64,000 nucleotides of DNA from Methylobacterium sp. DB0501. GTDB taxonomy: Bacteria; Pseudomonadota; Alphaproteobacteria; Rhizobiales; Beijerinckiaceae. How positions within the stretch are numbered: position 1 is the stretch's first letter; each line of letters opens with the position of its first letter. Location: positions 62,001-126,000 of the forward strand of contig NZ_JAAKGV010000009.1 of assembly GCF_011043735.1 (NCBI RefSeq), given 5' to 3'. Both the position numbers and the translations under genes were made by a program. Positions 1 through 9,021 of this stretch are shown here, piece after piece. Below the pieces are notes generated by a model, which saw only the letters and a program-made list of their open reading frames with translations, ran no database searches and had not been told where the DNA came from.

Positions 1-394
1 CCTCGATCGCGCCGTCGCCGAGGAGCGCGCCGGTGGCCGACAGCCGCTCGGCGACGCCCTGCTTCACCTTCGGGGTGGCGGAGGCGAAGTCGAGGAAGGT
101 GTGGCGGCCGGTCAGCACCGGCGCGAAGGCCTCGGCGCTCTCGAGCGAGGCCGCACCCGGCGTCACGCTGACGATCAGGTCGGCGGCCTCGGCGAGCTCG
201 GCGTTCGAGCGCACCAGGGTGACCCCGGCCTCCCGCGCCCGGCCCTGGATCAGGTCGGCATAGGGGCCGTCGAAGGCGTATCGGTCGTAGCAGGCGATGC
301 TGTCCAGGCCGGCGCCGCGCAGGCCCGCCCCGAGGGTGCTGCCGATCTCGCCGTAGCCGACGAGGCCGAACCTGAACTGCGTCCGCTCTGCCAT
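1..394 (-). CDS. NAD(P)-dependent oxidoreductase, 3-hydroxyisobutyrate dehydrogenase-like (3' part missing)
   Basis: The first 131 codons of a dehydrogenase whose C-terminus lies beyond the left edge. Residues 8-20 form a Rossmann dinucleotide loop (GLVGYGEIGSTLG), and DLIVSVTP near residue 73 is typical of the beta-hydroxyacid dehydrogenase superfamily, including the DUF1932 and L-threonate-dehydrogenase-like branches. It is the last visible gene of an operon with the YdiJ-type dehydrogenase and the MFS carrier, so a hydroxy-acid substrate is inferred. The start is ambiguous: the unit GGAGACCACCATG occurs twice in a row, giving in-frame ATGs at 409 and 394, each with its own GGAG. The inner one was chosen. 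Confidence 0.8.
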   Translation of the reverse strand, partial: MAERTQFRFGLVGYGEIGSTLGAGLRGAGLDSIACYDRYAFDGPYADLIQGRAREAGVTLVRSNAELAEAADLIVSVTPGAASLESAEAFAPVLTGRHTFLDFASATPKVKQGVAERLSATGALLGDGAIE

Positions 395-432
395 GGTGGT
401 CTCCTGCATGGTGGTCTCCGGTGATGTCGGGG

Positions 433-3400
433 TCAGTGCGCCGCCGCCGCGGGGCGGGGCGCGGGAATCGTCGTCGTCAGGCGGTCGCGCAGGATCTCGA
501 CCGGGTGCGGCAGCCGCACGCCGTCGACGATCCTGGCCTGCGAGCGGCAGGAATAGCCGTCGGCGAGGAGGCGGCCGGTCCGGCCATGCTGCGCCACGGG
601 CTCCGCCCAGCTGAGGTCGTAGATCCGCTCGGAGGTGGCCCGGTTCTCGGCCTCGTGGCCGTAGGTGCCGGCCATGCCGCAGCAGCCCGAGGGCAGGATC
701 GCGAGGCGCAGGCCGAAGGCCCGGAAGACGGTTTCCCACGCCGCCACGGCCGCTTGGGCCGTCGCCCGCTCGGTGCAGTGCGGCAGCAGCCGGTAGGGCT
801 CGCCGTCCGGCTCGGCGACGCGGGCGTCGAGGCGCGCGGCAAGCCATGGTTGGGCGAGCCATTCCTGCACCAGCCGCACCTGCGGCAGGTCGCGCCCCGG
901 CAGGGCCTGCCTGTATTCGGCGCGGTAGGTCAGGGTCATCGACGGGTCGAGGCCGATCAGCGCCACGCCGGTCGCGGCGAGCCGGCCGAGATCCTCGGCG
1001 TTCCGGGCGGCGACCTGCGCGAAGCGGCCGAGGAAGCCGTGGACGTGCAAGGGCTTGCCGTTCGGACGGTAGGGCGCGAGCCAGGGCCGGATCCCCAGCC
1101 CGATCAGCAGGTCGAGGAGCGCCAGGAGGACGGGCGTGTCGTAGTGGCTGGTGAAGGCGTCCTGCACCACGACGACGTGTGAGCGCCGCTCGGCCGGCGT
1201 GAGCCGCGCCAGCACTTCCGCATCGGCCGGGGCCACGCCCCGGCGCGCCATCTCCCGACCGAGGTCGAGACCGGACAGGGCCGGCGCGTGGACGAGACCG
1301 ATCGCCCTCCCCGCCCCGAGCCTCGTCGCGACGTTGACGAGGCGTGGCGCCCGGGCGAGCCGGGGTGCCAGCGGCTCCAGGGCCGCGATCGCGTGGTGGC
1401 GCAAGGGCCGCAGGTAGCGGCCGTGATAGAGTTCCAGGAACTTCGCCCGGAAGGTCGGGACGTCGACCTTGATCGGGCATTGGCCCGTGCAGGACTTGCA
1501 GGCGAGGCAACCCGCCATCGCCTCGTGGACCTCGTGCGAGAAGTCGTCGTCGCGCCGCCGCAGGGTCGCGGCGAGGCGGGCCGGGAAGCCGCGCCAGCCC
1601 GGGCGGGCGCGGACGGCGTGCGCCTCCGCCGACGGGTCGATCCCCTGGGCGGCGAGCCGCCGCAGCCACTCGCGCATCAGCTGGGCGCGCCCCTTGGGCG
1701 AGTGCCGGCGCTCCCGCGTGCCCTTCCAGGACGGGCACATCGCCTCGTCCGGGTCCCAGGAATAGCAGGCGCCGTTGCCGTTGCAGTGCAACGCCTCGTC
1801 GTAGGCAGCCCGCACCGCGGCCTGGATCGCCCGGTCGTGGCCGCCCTTGGTCGGCACGCCGTCGATGGTCAGCAGCGCGTCGCCGTCGGGCGCCGCGATC
1901 TTGCCTGGGTTGAACTGGTTCCTCGGGTCGAAGGCGGCCTTCACCGCCTGGAGCGCCGGGTAGAGCGGGCCGAAGAACCGGGGCGAGAACTCGGAGCGCA
2001 CGCCCTTGCCGTGCTCGCCCCAGAGCAGGCCGCCGTATTTCTGCGTCAGCGCGACGACTTCCTCGGTGACCGCGCGCACCAGGGCTTCCGCGCCGGGCGC
2101 CTTCATGTCGAGCGCCGGGCGGACGTGGAGCACGCCGGCATCGACGTGGCCGAACATGCCGTAATCGAGGCCGTGGCCGTCGAGGACGGCCCGGAACTCG
2201 GCGATGAAGTCGGCGAGGTTGTCCGGCGGGACCGCGGTATCCTCCACGAAGGCGATCGGGCGCGCCTCGCCGGTCCGGTTGCCGAGGAGGCCGACCGCCT
2301 TCTTGCGCATGGTCCAGATCCGGCCGATCTCGGCCTCGCCCCGCGCCACCGTGTAGCCGCGCCGCCCCGCCGCCTGCCCGGCCCCTTGCCCGGCCCCTTG
2401 CCCGGCCCCTTGTCCTGCAGCATCGAGCATGGCGGTGAGGCGGGCGAGTTGTCCCGCGACCGCGGCCTCGCTGTCGCCGACGAACTCGACGAGGTTGACG
2501 CCGCGGACCCGCCCGCCCGCATCCTCGGGGAAGAAGGCGGCGACGCCGTCCCAGACCGGGTCGCCCTGTGCCAGAGCCAGAACCGTCGAATCGACCGTCT
2601 CGATCGAGGCGGGCGCGAGATCGGCGAGCGCCCGCGCGTCGCGCAAGGCCGCGTCGAAGCCGGCATAGCGCAGGACGACCAGGGCCGCGTGGCTCGGCAG
2701 CGGCAGGACGTTCAGGGTCGCTTCCGCCAGGAAGCCGAGGGTTCCTTCCGAGCCGCACAGGACGGCGTTGAGGTCGAACAGCCCGTCGGCGCGCCGGAGA
2801 TGGGCGAGGTCGTAGCCGGTGAGGCAGCGGTTGAGCGGCGGGAACCGCTCGGCGACGAGCGTCGCGTTCTCGCGCTGGATCCGGTCGAGGTCCCGGTGGA
2901 TCGCCCCGGCCCGGTCGTCCCTCGCCTGCACCGCCGCGAGCCCGGCCGCGTCGAGGGGCTCGGAATGCCAGACCGTGCCGTCGGAGAGGATCGTGGTCAG
3001 CGCCCGCACATGGTCGCGGGTCTTGCCGTAGAGGCACGAGCCCTGGCCGCACGCATCGGTGGAGATCATGCCGCCGATCGTGGCGCGGTTCGAGGTCGAG
3101 AGTTCGGGGGCGAAGAACAGCCCGTGGGGTTTGAGCGCCGCGTTGAGCTGGTCCTTGACCACGCCGGCCTCGACCCGGACCGTGCGGGCCTCAGGGTCGA
3201 TCGCCAGGACCCGGTTCATGTGCCGCGACAGGTCGACCACGAGCCCGTCGGTGAGGGACTGGCCGTTGGTGCCGGTGCCGCCGCCGCGGGGCGCGATCCT
3301 CACCTCCGCGAAGCGATCCTCGGAGAGCAGCCTGGCGATGCGCACGAGGTCGTCGCGGTCGCGCGGGAAGGCGATGCCTTGCGGGGTGAGCTGGTAGATC

Positions 3401-3537
3401 GAGTTGTCGGTGGCCAGCACGGTGCGGTCGGCGCGCGACAGCGACAGGTCGCCGGCAAAGCCCCGCGCCCGCAATTCGGCGCAGAAGGCCGCGTGGAGCG
3501 GCGCCGTCTCGGGGCCGGAGGCGAGGCGCGGGATCAT
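433..3537 (-). CDS. FAD-binding and Fe-S oxidoreductase, YdiJ-type (D-2-hydroxyacid dehydrogenase)
   Basis: A 1,034-residue membrane-associated type of flavoprotein, close to the length of E. coli YdiJ (about 1,018), which oxidises D-2-hydroxy acids. Domains in order: FAD-binding PCMH fold (about 45-280), FAD-oxidase C-terminal domain (about 300-560), a Cys-rich segment with CNGNGACYSW near 583, a ferredoxin-like cluster motif CLACKSCTGQCP near 674, and a CCG-type heterodisulfide-reductase-like domain with PSGCCG near 949. An unusual insert at about 374-385 is three perfect copies of the tetrapeptide QGAG. The start lies 4 bp after the stop of the MFS gene, so the two are cotranscribed. The exact substrate (2-hydroxyglutarate, lactate or a sugar acid) cannot be read from the sequence. 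Confidence 0.9.
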   Translation of the reverse strand: MIPRLASGPETAPLHAAFCAELRARGFAGDLSLSRADRTVLATDNSIYQLTPQGIAFPRDRDDLVRIARLLSEDRFAEVRIAPRGGGTGTNGQSLTDGLVVDLSRHMNRVLAIDPEARTVRVEAGVVKDQLNAALKPHGLFFAPELSTSNRATIGGMISTDACGQGSCLYGKTRDHVRALTTILSDGTVWHSEPLDAAGLAAVQARDDRAGAIHRDLDRIQRENATLVAERFPPLNRCLTGYDLAHLRRADGLFDLNAVLCGSEGTLGFLAEATLNVLPLPSHAALVVLRYAGFDAALRDARALADLAPASIETVDSTVLALAQGDPVWDGVAAFFPEDAGGRVRGVNLVEFVGDSEAAVAGQLARLTAMLDAAGQGAGQGAGQGAGQAAGRRGYTVARGEAEIGRIWTMRKKAVGLLGNRTGEARPIAFVEDTAVPPDNLADFIAEFRAVLDGHGLDYGMFGHVDAGVLHVRPALDMKAPGAEALVRAVTEEVVALTQKYGGLLWGEHGKGVRSEFSPRFFGPLYPALQAVKAAFDPRNQFNPGKIAAPDGDALLTIDGVPTKGGHDRAIQAAVRAAYDEALHCNGNGACYSWDPDEAMCPSWKGTRERRHSPKGRAQLMREWLRRLAAQGIDPSAEAHAVRARPGWRGFPARLAATLRRRDDDFSHEVHEAMAGCLACKSCTGQCPIKVDVPTFRAKFLELYHGRYLRPLRHHAIAALEPLAPRLARAPRLVNVATRLGAGRAIGLVHAPALSGLDLGREMARRGVAPADAEVLARLTPAERRSHVVVVQDAFTSHYDTPVLLALLDLLIGLGIRPWLAPYRPNGKPLHVHGFLGRFAQVAARNAEDLGRLAATGVALIGLDPSMTLTYRAEYRQALPGRDLPQVRLVQEWLAQPWLAARLDARVAEPDGEPYRLLPHCTERATAQAAVAAWETVFRAFGLRLAILPSGCCGMAGTYGHEAENRATSERIYDLSWAEPVAQHGRTGRLLADGYSCRSQARIVDGVRLPHPVEILRDRLTTTIPAPRPAAAAH
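2377..2412. repeat. 12-bp x3 in-frame tandem repeat inside the YdiJ-type gene
   Basis: The unit cccggccccttg occurs three times without a mismatch and encodes (QGAG)3 on the minus strand. It falls between the FAD-binding and C-terminal FAD-oxidase regions, probably in a surface loop. Because 12 bp is a multiple of three, slippage would change loop length without breaking the frame. Confidence 0.9.
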
Positions 3538-3541
3538 GACG

Positions 3542-4876
3542 TCAGGCCGGGACCGCCACCGGGAGGTCGGCGCGGCGGACGCGCCGGCCGAAGGCGAGCA
3601 TCAGGAACGCCCCGATCAGCAGGCAGGCGCCGACCGCCAGCAGGGGCGCGGTGAACCCGCCCGAGAGATCGCGCACCAGGCCGATCATGTACGGCCCGGC
3701 GAAGCCCCCGAGATTGCCGATCGACACGATCATGGCGATCCCGCCGGCCGCCGCGCGCCCGGTGAGGAAGCCCGACGGCACCGCCCAGAAGGTGGCGACG
3801 AAGGAGTTGATGCCCATGACGGCGACGCAGAGCGCCGCGATGGTGAGGAGGGGCGTGGGCGTGACCGCGCTCGCCAGCAGGGCCGCCGCGCCGACGAAGA
3901 GCGAGATCGCCGGGTAGATCGTCCGGTCGCTGCCGCGATCCGACATCCGGCCCCACACCACCATGGCGACCGCGCCGCAGAGATAGGGGATCGCCGTCAC
4001 CACCCCGACGAGGGAGGTGGCCAAGCCCAGCTGCTTGATGATCTGCGGCAGCCACAGGCCGATGCCGAGCGAGCCGACAATGGCGCAGAAGTTGATGCAG
4101 GCCAGCATCAAGACGCGCCAGTTCCGCAACGCCTGGGTCAGCGTCATCGCGTGCTTCCGCTCGATGGCGGCCTTCTCGGCCGCGAGGCGGGTCACCAGGG
4201 CGTCGCGCTCCGCGGGCGACAGCCAGGCCGCCTTCTCGGGCCGGTCGGTCAGGACGAACACGCAGGCGATGCCCAAGGCCATTGCCGGCACCGCCTCGAG
4301 GATGAGGAGCCATTGCCAGCCCTTGAGGCCGAACCCTTCGAGCTGGATCAGCGCGCCGGAGATCGGCGAGCCGAGGATGTTGGCGACCGGGATGCCGAGG
4401 AGGAACAAGGCGGTCGCCCGCGCCCGCACCGCGGAGGGAAACCACAGGCTCAGATACAGGAACACGCCCGGCACGAACCCGGCCTCGCCGAGGCCCAGCA
4501 GGAAACGCGCGATGCCGAACTGCACCGGGCCGGTGACGAAGGCCGTCGCCGCCGAGACCAGCCCCCAGGTAATCATGATCCGGGCGATCCAGATCCGGGC
4601 GCCGACGCGCATCATGATCAGGTTGCTGGGGATCTCGGCGATGAAGTAGCCGAAGAAGAACAGGCCGGCGCCGACGCCGAAAGCGGTCGCCGAGAGACCG
4701 ATATCCTTGTTCATCGTCAGCGCGGCGAAGCCGACATTCACACGATCGAGGTAGCTGATCACGTAGCAGACGAACAGGAACGGCAGGATGCGCCACATCA
4801 TCTTGCGATGCAGCGTCGCCTCGTCGACTGAGGCCGGTGGTGAGAAATCCGGCCGTGCCGGCCCTGCCCGCGTCAT
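3542..4876 (-). CDS. MFS transporter, anion:cation symporter (ACS) family
   Basis: A 444-residue inner-membrane carrier. It has the N-terminal signature RILPFLFVCYVISYLDRVNVGFA of tartrate, phthalate and galactonate ACS permeases, followed by about 12 hydrophobic segments with a charged central loop near residues 205-240. It probably drives uptake of a hydroxylated organic acid. It is the first gene of an operon leading into the YdiJ-type dehydrogenase and an NAD(P) oxidoreductase, so carrier and oxidising enzymes appear to form one catabolic unit. The ATG at 4876 has GGGAG upstream and faces a divergent iclR-type gene 190 bp away, the likely regulator. Confidence 0.9.
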   Translation of the reverse strand: MTRAGPARPDFSPPASVDEATLHRKMMWRILPFLFVCYVISYLDRVNVGFAALTMNKDIGLSATAFGVGAGLFFFGYFIAEIPSNLIMMRVGARIWIARIMITWGLVSAATAFVTGPVQFGIARFLLGLGEAGFVPGVFLYLSLWFPSAVRARATALFLLGIPVANILGSPISGALIQLEGFGLKGWQWLLILEAVPAMALGIACVFVLTDRPEKAAWLSPAERDALVTRLAAEKAAIERKHAMTLTQALRNWRVLMLACINFCAIVGSLGIGLWLPQIIKQLGLATSLVGVVTAIPYLCGAVAMVVWGRMSDRGSDRTIYPAISLFVGAAALLASAVTPTPLLTIAALCVAVMGINSFVATFWAVPSGFLTGRAAAGGIAMIVSIGNLGGFAGPYMIGLVRDLSGGFTAPLLAVGACLLIGAFLMLAFGRRVRRADLPVAVPA

Positions 4877-4907
4877 GGCGCCTGCTCCCTATTATTTTTG
4901 CAACGGC

Positions 4908-4924
4908 GTTTCAATTTGCCTACA
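4908..4924. promoter_or_regulatory. candidate IclR-type operator in the divergent intergenic region
   Basis: The near-palindrome TTGCAA-CGGCG-TTTCAA (5 of 6 positions symmetric) lies 32 bp upstream of the MFS start, between the MFS and iclR genes. Regulators of this family commonly bind such sites in the intergenic region beside their own gene. The assignment rests on symmetry and position only. Confidence 0.3.
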
Positions 4925-5066
4925 TGCGTCGCCCGGACGGGTCAAGCATCAGGTCTCCGCCGCGAACGCCGCAGGGGGGAGGCGCCCTCTCCGGCAGTTT
5001 GGCGGCGGCGCGCGGCGCCGCTAAGGGAGGCGACCGCGAAGCCCGACAACCGTGAGCGTGTGACGA

Positions 5067-5768
5067 ATGCAGAAAGAGGCCCGACCGAGACCCAAGCTCG
5101 AAGGCGTCGCCTCGGCCGAGCGGGTGCTGACCGTCCTGACCGCGTTCCAGCGCGGCGACGACGCGCTCGAACTGACGGAGCTCGCCCGCCGCACGGAACT
5201 GGTGAAGAGCACCATCATGCGGCTGTGCATCTCGCTCGAGAAGTTCGGCCTCATCGAGCGGCTGGACGACGGGCGCTACCGCCTCGGCGTCGAGGCGGCG
5301 CGGATCGGCTCGGTCTACCAGCAATCCTTCGCGCTGGAGGAAAGGGTGGTTCCCGTGCTGGAGCGGCTCGCCGCTGAATCCATGGAGACGGCGTCGTTCT
5401 ACATCCGCCGCGGCAACCAGCGGCTGTGCCTGTTCCGGGCCGACTCGCCCTATCCTCTGCGCATGAACGTGCGGCCGGGCGACATGCGGCCGATGGACCA
5501 GTCGGCGATCGCCCAGGTGCTGGCGGCCTTCGGCGACCGGGCCGGCGCGCAGGCGACCCCCGCGCTGCCGCTCTACACCTCGGGCATCACCGACCCGCAC
5601 GTCGCCTCGCTGGCGATGCCGGTCTTCGGCGCCGGGCGCAGACTGATCGGGGCGCTGGCGCTCTCGGGCCCGTCCTCGCGTCTCACCGCCGAGCAGGCCG
5701 GCCTCCTCGCGCCGAGGCTCCGCGACGCCGCCGAGCGCCTGTCGTCCGAGCTGGGGGCGGAGATCTGA
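5067..5768 (+). CDS. IclR family transcriptional regulator
   Basis: A 233-residue regulator with an N-terminal winged helix-turn-helix (about 15-75, LTELARRTELVKSTIMRLCISLEKFGLIER) and a C-terminal effector domain (about 80-230, with the typical VVPVLERLAAESMETASFYIRR stretch). It is divergent from the MFS/YdiJ operon, and by family precedent would control it in response to the transported acid or an intermediate. The start ATG has only a weak ribosome site. A frameshifted gene remnant follows downstream. Confidence 0.9.
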   Translation: MQKEARPRPKLEGVASAERVLTVLTAFQRGDDALELTELARRTELVKSTIMRLCISLEKFGLIERLDDGRYRLGVEAARIGSVYQQSFALEERVVPVLERLAAESMETASFYIRRGNQRLCLFRADSPYPLRMNVRPGDMRPMDQSAIAQVLAAFGDRAGAQATPALPLYTSGITDPHVASLAMPVFGAGRRLIGALALSGPSSRLTAEQAGLLAPRLRDAAERLSSELGAEI

Positions 5769-5804
5769 GCCGACATCCCGGCGGATCGGGAGCGTCGCCA
5801 TGGC

Positions 5805-6090
5805 GAAGAGACGAGGGCGTCGAGCGAGATCCGCTGCCGGTCGATGCCGACGATCGCCAGGCCCGCGACGGTGATCCCTGGACCGGCGAGCCGGTCGTCG
5901 ATCTCGCCTTCTACCTCGACCACCTGCTCCTCGGATGCGGGGCGCGTCGAGCGCGCGGCCAATGCCGTGCCGATCGAGCCCGACAAGGCCGGCACGCCCA
6001 CCGAGACCCACGCCGCGCTCCTGGCCGGCCGGCAGCACGGTCTCGGCACCATACATGTCGGCCCGCTCGGGCGCGACGGAGGATACGACG
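5805..6090 (+). pseudogene. frameshifted gene remnant, unknown family
   Basis: This stretch has no intact gene, but GC-rich third positions mark two consecutive reading frames. The first runs from about 5805 to 5935 and includes VVDLAFYLDHLLLG. The second, offset by +1, runs from about 5936 to 6080 and includes AALLAGRQHGLGTIHVGPLG. Together they look like the end of one protein with a frameshift near 5935. No start codon with a ribosome site was found, and the family was not recognised. It lies just after iclR in the same direction. It could also be chance codon bias in a GC-rich spacer. Confidence 0.35.
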
Positions 6091-6125
6091 ATCGCCCACC
6101 CCGGCCGTCGGCGGGAGCCCGTGCC

Positions 6126-6578
6126 TCAGGTCCTGCGCTCGTCCAGGAGCAGGCGCATCGCGTCGAGCGCCACCCCGTAGCCGCCCGGGCCGAGCCCGGC
6201 GATGACGGCCGTGGCGGCCCGCGAGACCAGCGAGCGGTGGTAGATCTCCTCGCGCCGGTGGATGTTCGAGATGTGCAGCTCGATCTTCGGGCCGTCGAAC
6301 ATCTTGAGCGAGTCGAGCAGCGCGACCGAGGTGAAGCTGTAGCCGGCCGGGTTGATGACGATGCCGGCGGCGCGCCTGCGGGCCTCGTGCACGCTCTCGA
6401 TGAGCACCCCTTCGAGGTTGGTCTGGCGGAACTCGAGGCCCAGGCCGTGGGTCGCGGCCCGCGCGCGGCAGGCCGCCTCGATCTCGGCGAGGGTGGTGTG
6501 CCCGTAGATCTCCGGCTCGCGCTCGCCGAGCAGGTTGAGGTTCGGCCCGTTCAGCACGAAGATGACCGGCTCGCTCAT
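6126..6578 (-). CDS. aroQ: type II 3-dehydroquinate dehydratase
   Basis: A 150-residue protein of standard length for the dodecameric type II enzyme, which interconverts 3-dehydroquinate and 3-dehydroshikimate. Visible motifs are LNGPNLNLLGEREPEIYG at the N-terminus (the lid loop with the catalytic Arg and Tyr), NPAGYSFTSVAL in the middle and VELHISN-like ELHISNIHRRE (active-site His). It is the last gene of an ABC-importer operon, 29 bp after the ATPase stop. That position fits quinate or shikimate catabolism as well as it fits aromatic biosynthesis. Confidence 0.95.
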   Translation of the reverse strand: MSEPVIFVLNGPNLNLLGEREPEIYGHTTLAEIEAACRARAATHGLGLEFRQTNLEGVLIESVHEARRRAAGIVINPAGYSFTSVALLDSLKMFDGPKIELHISNIHRREEIYHRSLVSRAATAVIAGLGPGGYGVALDAMRLLLDERRT

Positions 6579-6607
6579 GGTGGTTCTCCGTGCCGGCCGA
6601 TGCCGGG

Positions 6608-7366
<759 letters not shown>

Positions 7367-7383
7367 TGGATCGTCCTCCCGCC

Positions 7384-7485
7384 AAGAGCGTTTTCCGACG
7401 AAGCGGATGCCGGTTCGTCGCAGAAAATGCGGCAAAAATGAAAGACCTCAAGCATCGCCCGATCGCCATGCGATCGGGCGATGCG
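7384..7485. repeat. dispersed intergenic repeat, copy A
   Basis: One of three related ~100-bp elements in the window (others near 18750-18850 and 60332-60433). Shared cores are GCGTTTTCCGACGA, GATGCCGGTTCGTCGCAG and AAAATGCGGCAA, followed by a GATC-rich inverted repeat. Here the inverted repeat is perfect: 14-bp arms at 7452-7465 and 7471-7484 around a 5-nt loop. It directly abuts the stop codon of the binding-protein gene on the minus strand, so it would form a strong mRNA hairpin between the binding-protein and ATPase cistrons. Confidence 0.8.
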
Positions 7486-8319
7486 CTAGCTGGCGGTGAA
7501 GGGGACGCCCTCGATGCGCTCGGGCATCGGCGGCTGCTCGGCCTTCATCCACTTGTCGGTGATCTTCTTCAGCTCGCCGTTCGCCTTGATCTTGTCGATG
7601 AAGTCGTTGATGAACGCGTTCATCTCCTTCTCGCCGAGCCGCGTGCAGGCGCCGTTGTAGATGTTCGTGAAGGTGAGCTTCTGCTCGAACACGCCGGGCT
7701 TCGCCTCGTCGAGGCGGCGGATGTAGAAGATGTTGCCGCCGACCGCCTGCGCCTGGCCGGAGACCACGGCCTGGATCGCCGCGGCGTCGCCGTCGAGGCG
7801 CAGGATGTTGGTGCCGGGCGGCGCGTTGCGCGTCACCTCGGTGTCCTGGGCCGCGGCGCGGGGCACCGCGATGGTGAGCTTGCCCATGTCGGCGTTCGAC
7901 TTGACCGCCACGGTCTTGGGCGCGAGCAGCACGATCTGGTTGGCGACGTAGGGCTTCGAGAACTGCACCGCCTTGGCGCGGTCGGGGAACATCGCCATCG
8001 TGGCGAACAGCACGTCGCAGCGGCCCGAGGTCAGGGCCGGGATGCGGTTCGCGACTTCGAGCGGCATGAACTGGACCGGCACGCCGAGTTCCTTGGCGAA
8101 GAGCTCGCCGATATCGGCGTCGATCCCCTCCTGCTTGCCGGTGCTGTTGACGAAGCCCCAGGGCGGGTTGTCGCCCTGGATGCCGATGATGACGCGCCCG
8201 CGTTTCTTGATCTGCTCGGGCGTGATGGCGAGCGCCCGGCCGGTCATCAGGGCCGGCAGGGCGAGCGCGGCGCCCGCCCCCGCGATGAGCGTGCGGCGGC
8301 TGAGGCTGTGGCGTTCCAT
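7486..8319 (-). CDS. ABC transporter periplasmic substrate-binding protein (family 3 type)
   Basis: A 277-residue precursor with a Tat-like signal peptide (SRRTLIAG, hydrophobic core to about residue 29, cleavage after ALA). The mature part is a two-lobed polar-solute binding fold with VIIGIQGDNPPWGFVNSTGKQEGIDADIGELFAKEL near its start. It presents substrate to the two upstream permeases. A perfect hairpin right after the stop may protect this cistron's mRNA and explain differential expression from the downstream ATPase. The substrate is unknown; linkage to aroQ hints at a quinate- or shikimate-like compound. Confidence 0.92.
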   Translation of the reverse strand: MERHSLSRRTLIAGAGAALALPALMTGRALAITPEQIKKRGRVIIGIQGDNPPWGFVNSTGKQEGIDADIGELFAKELGVPVQFMPLEVANRIPALTSGRCDVLFATMAMFPDRAKAVQFSKPYVANQIVLLAPKTVAVKSNADMGKLTIAVPRAAAQDTEVTRNAPPGTNILRLDGDAAAIQAVVSGQAQAVGGNIFYIRRLDEAKPGVFEQKLTFTNIYNGACTRLGEKEMNAFINDFIDKIKANGELKKITDKWMKAEQPPMPERIEGVPFTAS

Positions 8320-8370
8320 GGTGTCCTCCCCTGTTGCTTCGTGAGATTTGCGGATTCGTGAGAGGCTCGG

Positions 8371-9012
8371 CTACCGGGAGGGCGCGGCGAGGCGCCGCTC
8401 CATCCAGGAGCCGTAGAGCGACAGGGGCCAGCAGAGCGCGAAATACATCGCGCCCACGATGCCGAAGACGAGCAGCGGCTTGAAGATCTGGTTCGACACC
8501 ATGTTGCCGGCCCGCGCCAGCTCGGTGAAACCGACGATGGACGCGAGCGACGTGCCCTTGATGAGCTGCACCAGGAACCCGATCGTCGCCGGCAGCGAGA
8601 CGCGGAAGGCCTGCGGCAGGATCACGTCCTTCATCCGCGAGACGTAGCCGAGGCTCAGCGCCCGGGCGGCCTCGCTCTGCCCGCGCGGCACGGCCTCGAT
8701 CCCGCCGCGCCAGATGTCGCCCAGATAGGCGCTGGCATGCAGCGTGAAGCCGACCGCCACCGCCTCCCAGGGGGCGAGGTCGAGCCCGATCAGGGCGAGG
8801 CCGAAATAGACCACGAAGAGCTGCATCAGGAGCGGCGTGCCCTGGAACACGCTGACATAGGCCGCCGTCGCGCGCTCCAGCACCGGCCGCCCCGAGGTGC
8901 GGGCGAGCGCGACGGCGAGGCCGACGATGCCGCCGCCGGCAAAGCCGATCGCCGAGAGCGCGATCGTCCACTTCATGCCCTCGAGCAGGAACAGGAATTC
9001 GGGCCAGCCCAT
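8371..9012 (-). CDS. polar amino acid-type ABC transporter permease (second)
   Basis: A 213-residue inner-membrane permease with the BPD-type EAA motif region (EAVPRGQSEAARALSLGYVSRMKDVILPQAFRVSLP) and roughly five hydrophobic segments. It is of the HisM/GlnP class that pairs as heterodimers. The upstream permease ends 9 bp before this start, and the binding-protein gene follows 51 bp later. Confidence 0.9.
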   Translation of the reverse strand: MGWPEFLFLLEGMKWTIALSAIGFAGGGIVGLAVALARTSGRPVLERATAAYVSVFQGTPLLMQLFVVYFGLALIGLDLAPWEAVAVGFTLHASAYLGDIWRGGIEAVPRGQSEAARALSLGYVSRMKDVILPQAFRVSLPATIGFLVQLIKGTSLASIVGFTELARAGNMVSNQIFKPLLVFGIVGAMYFALCWPLSLYGSWMERRLAAPSR

Positions 9013-9021
9013 CGTCGCGCC

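Noticed and set aside
1288..3654. A long + strand open frame opposite the YdiJ-type gene
   Set aside because: No start with a ribosome site, low-complexity translation, and a fully supported gene on the other strand. The same holds for frames opposite the HWE kinase (12253-14898), priA (15511-17433) and ligA (50083-52830).
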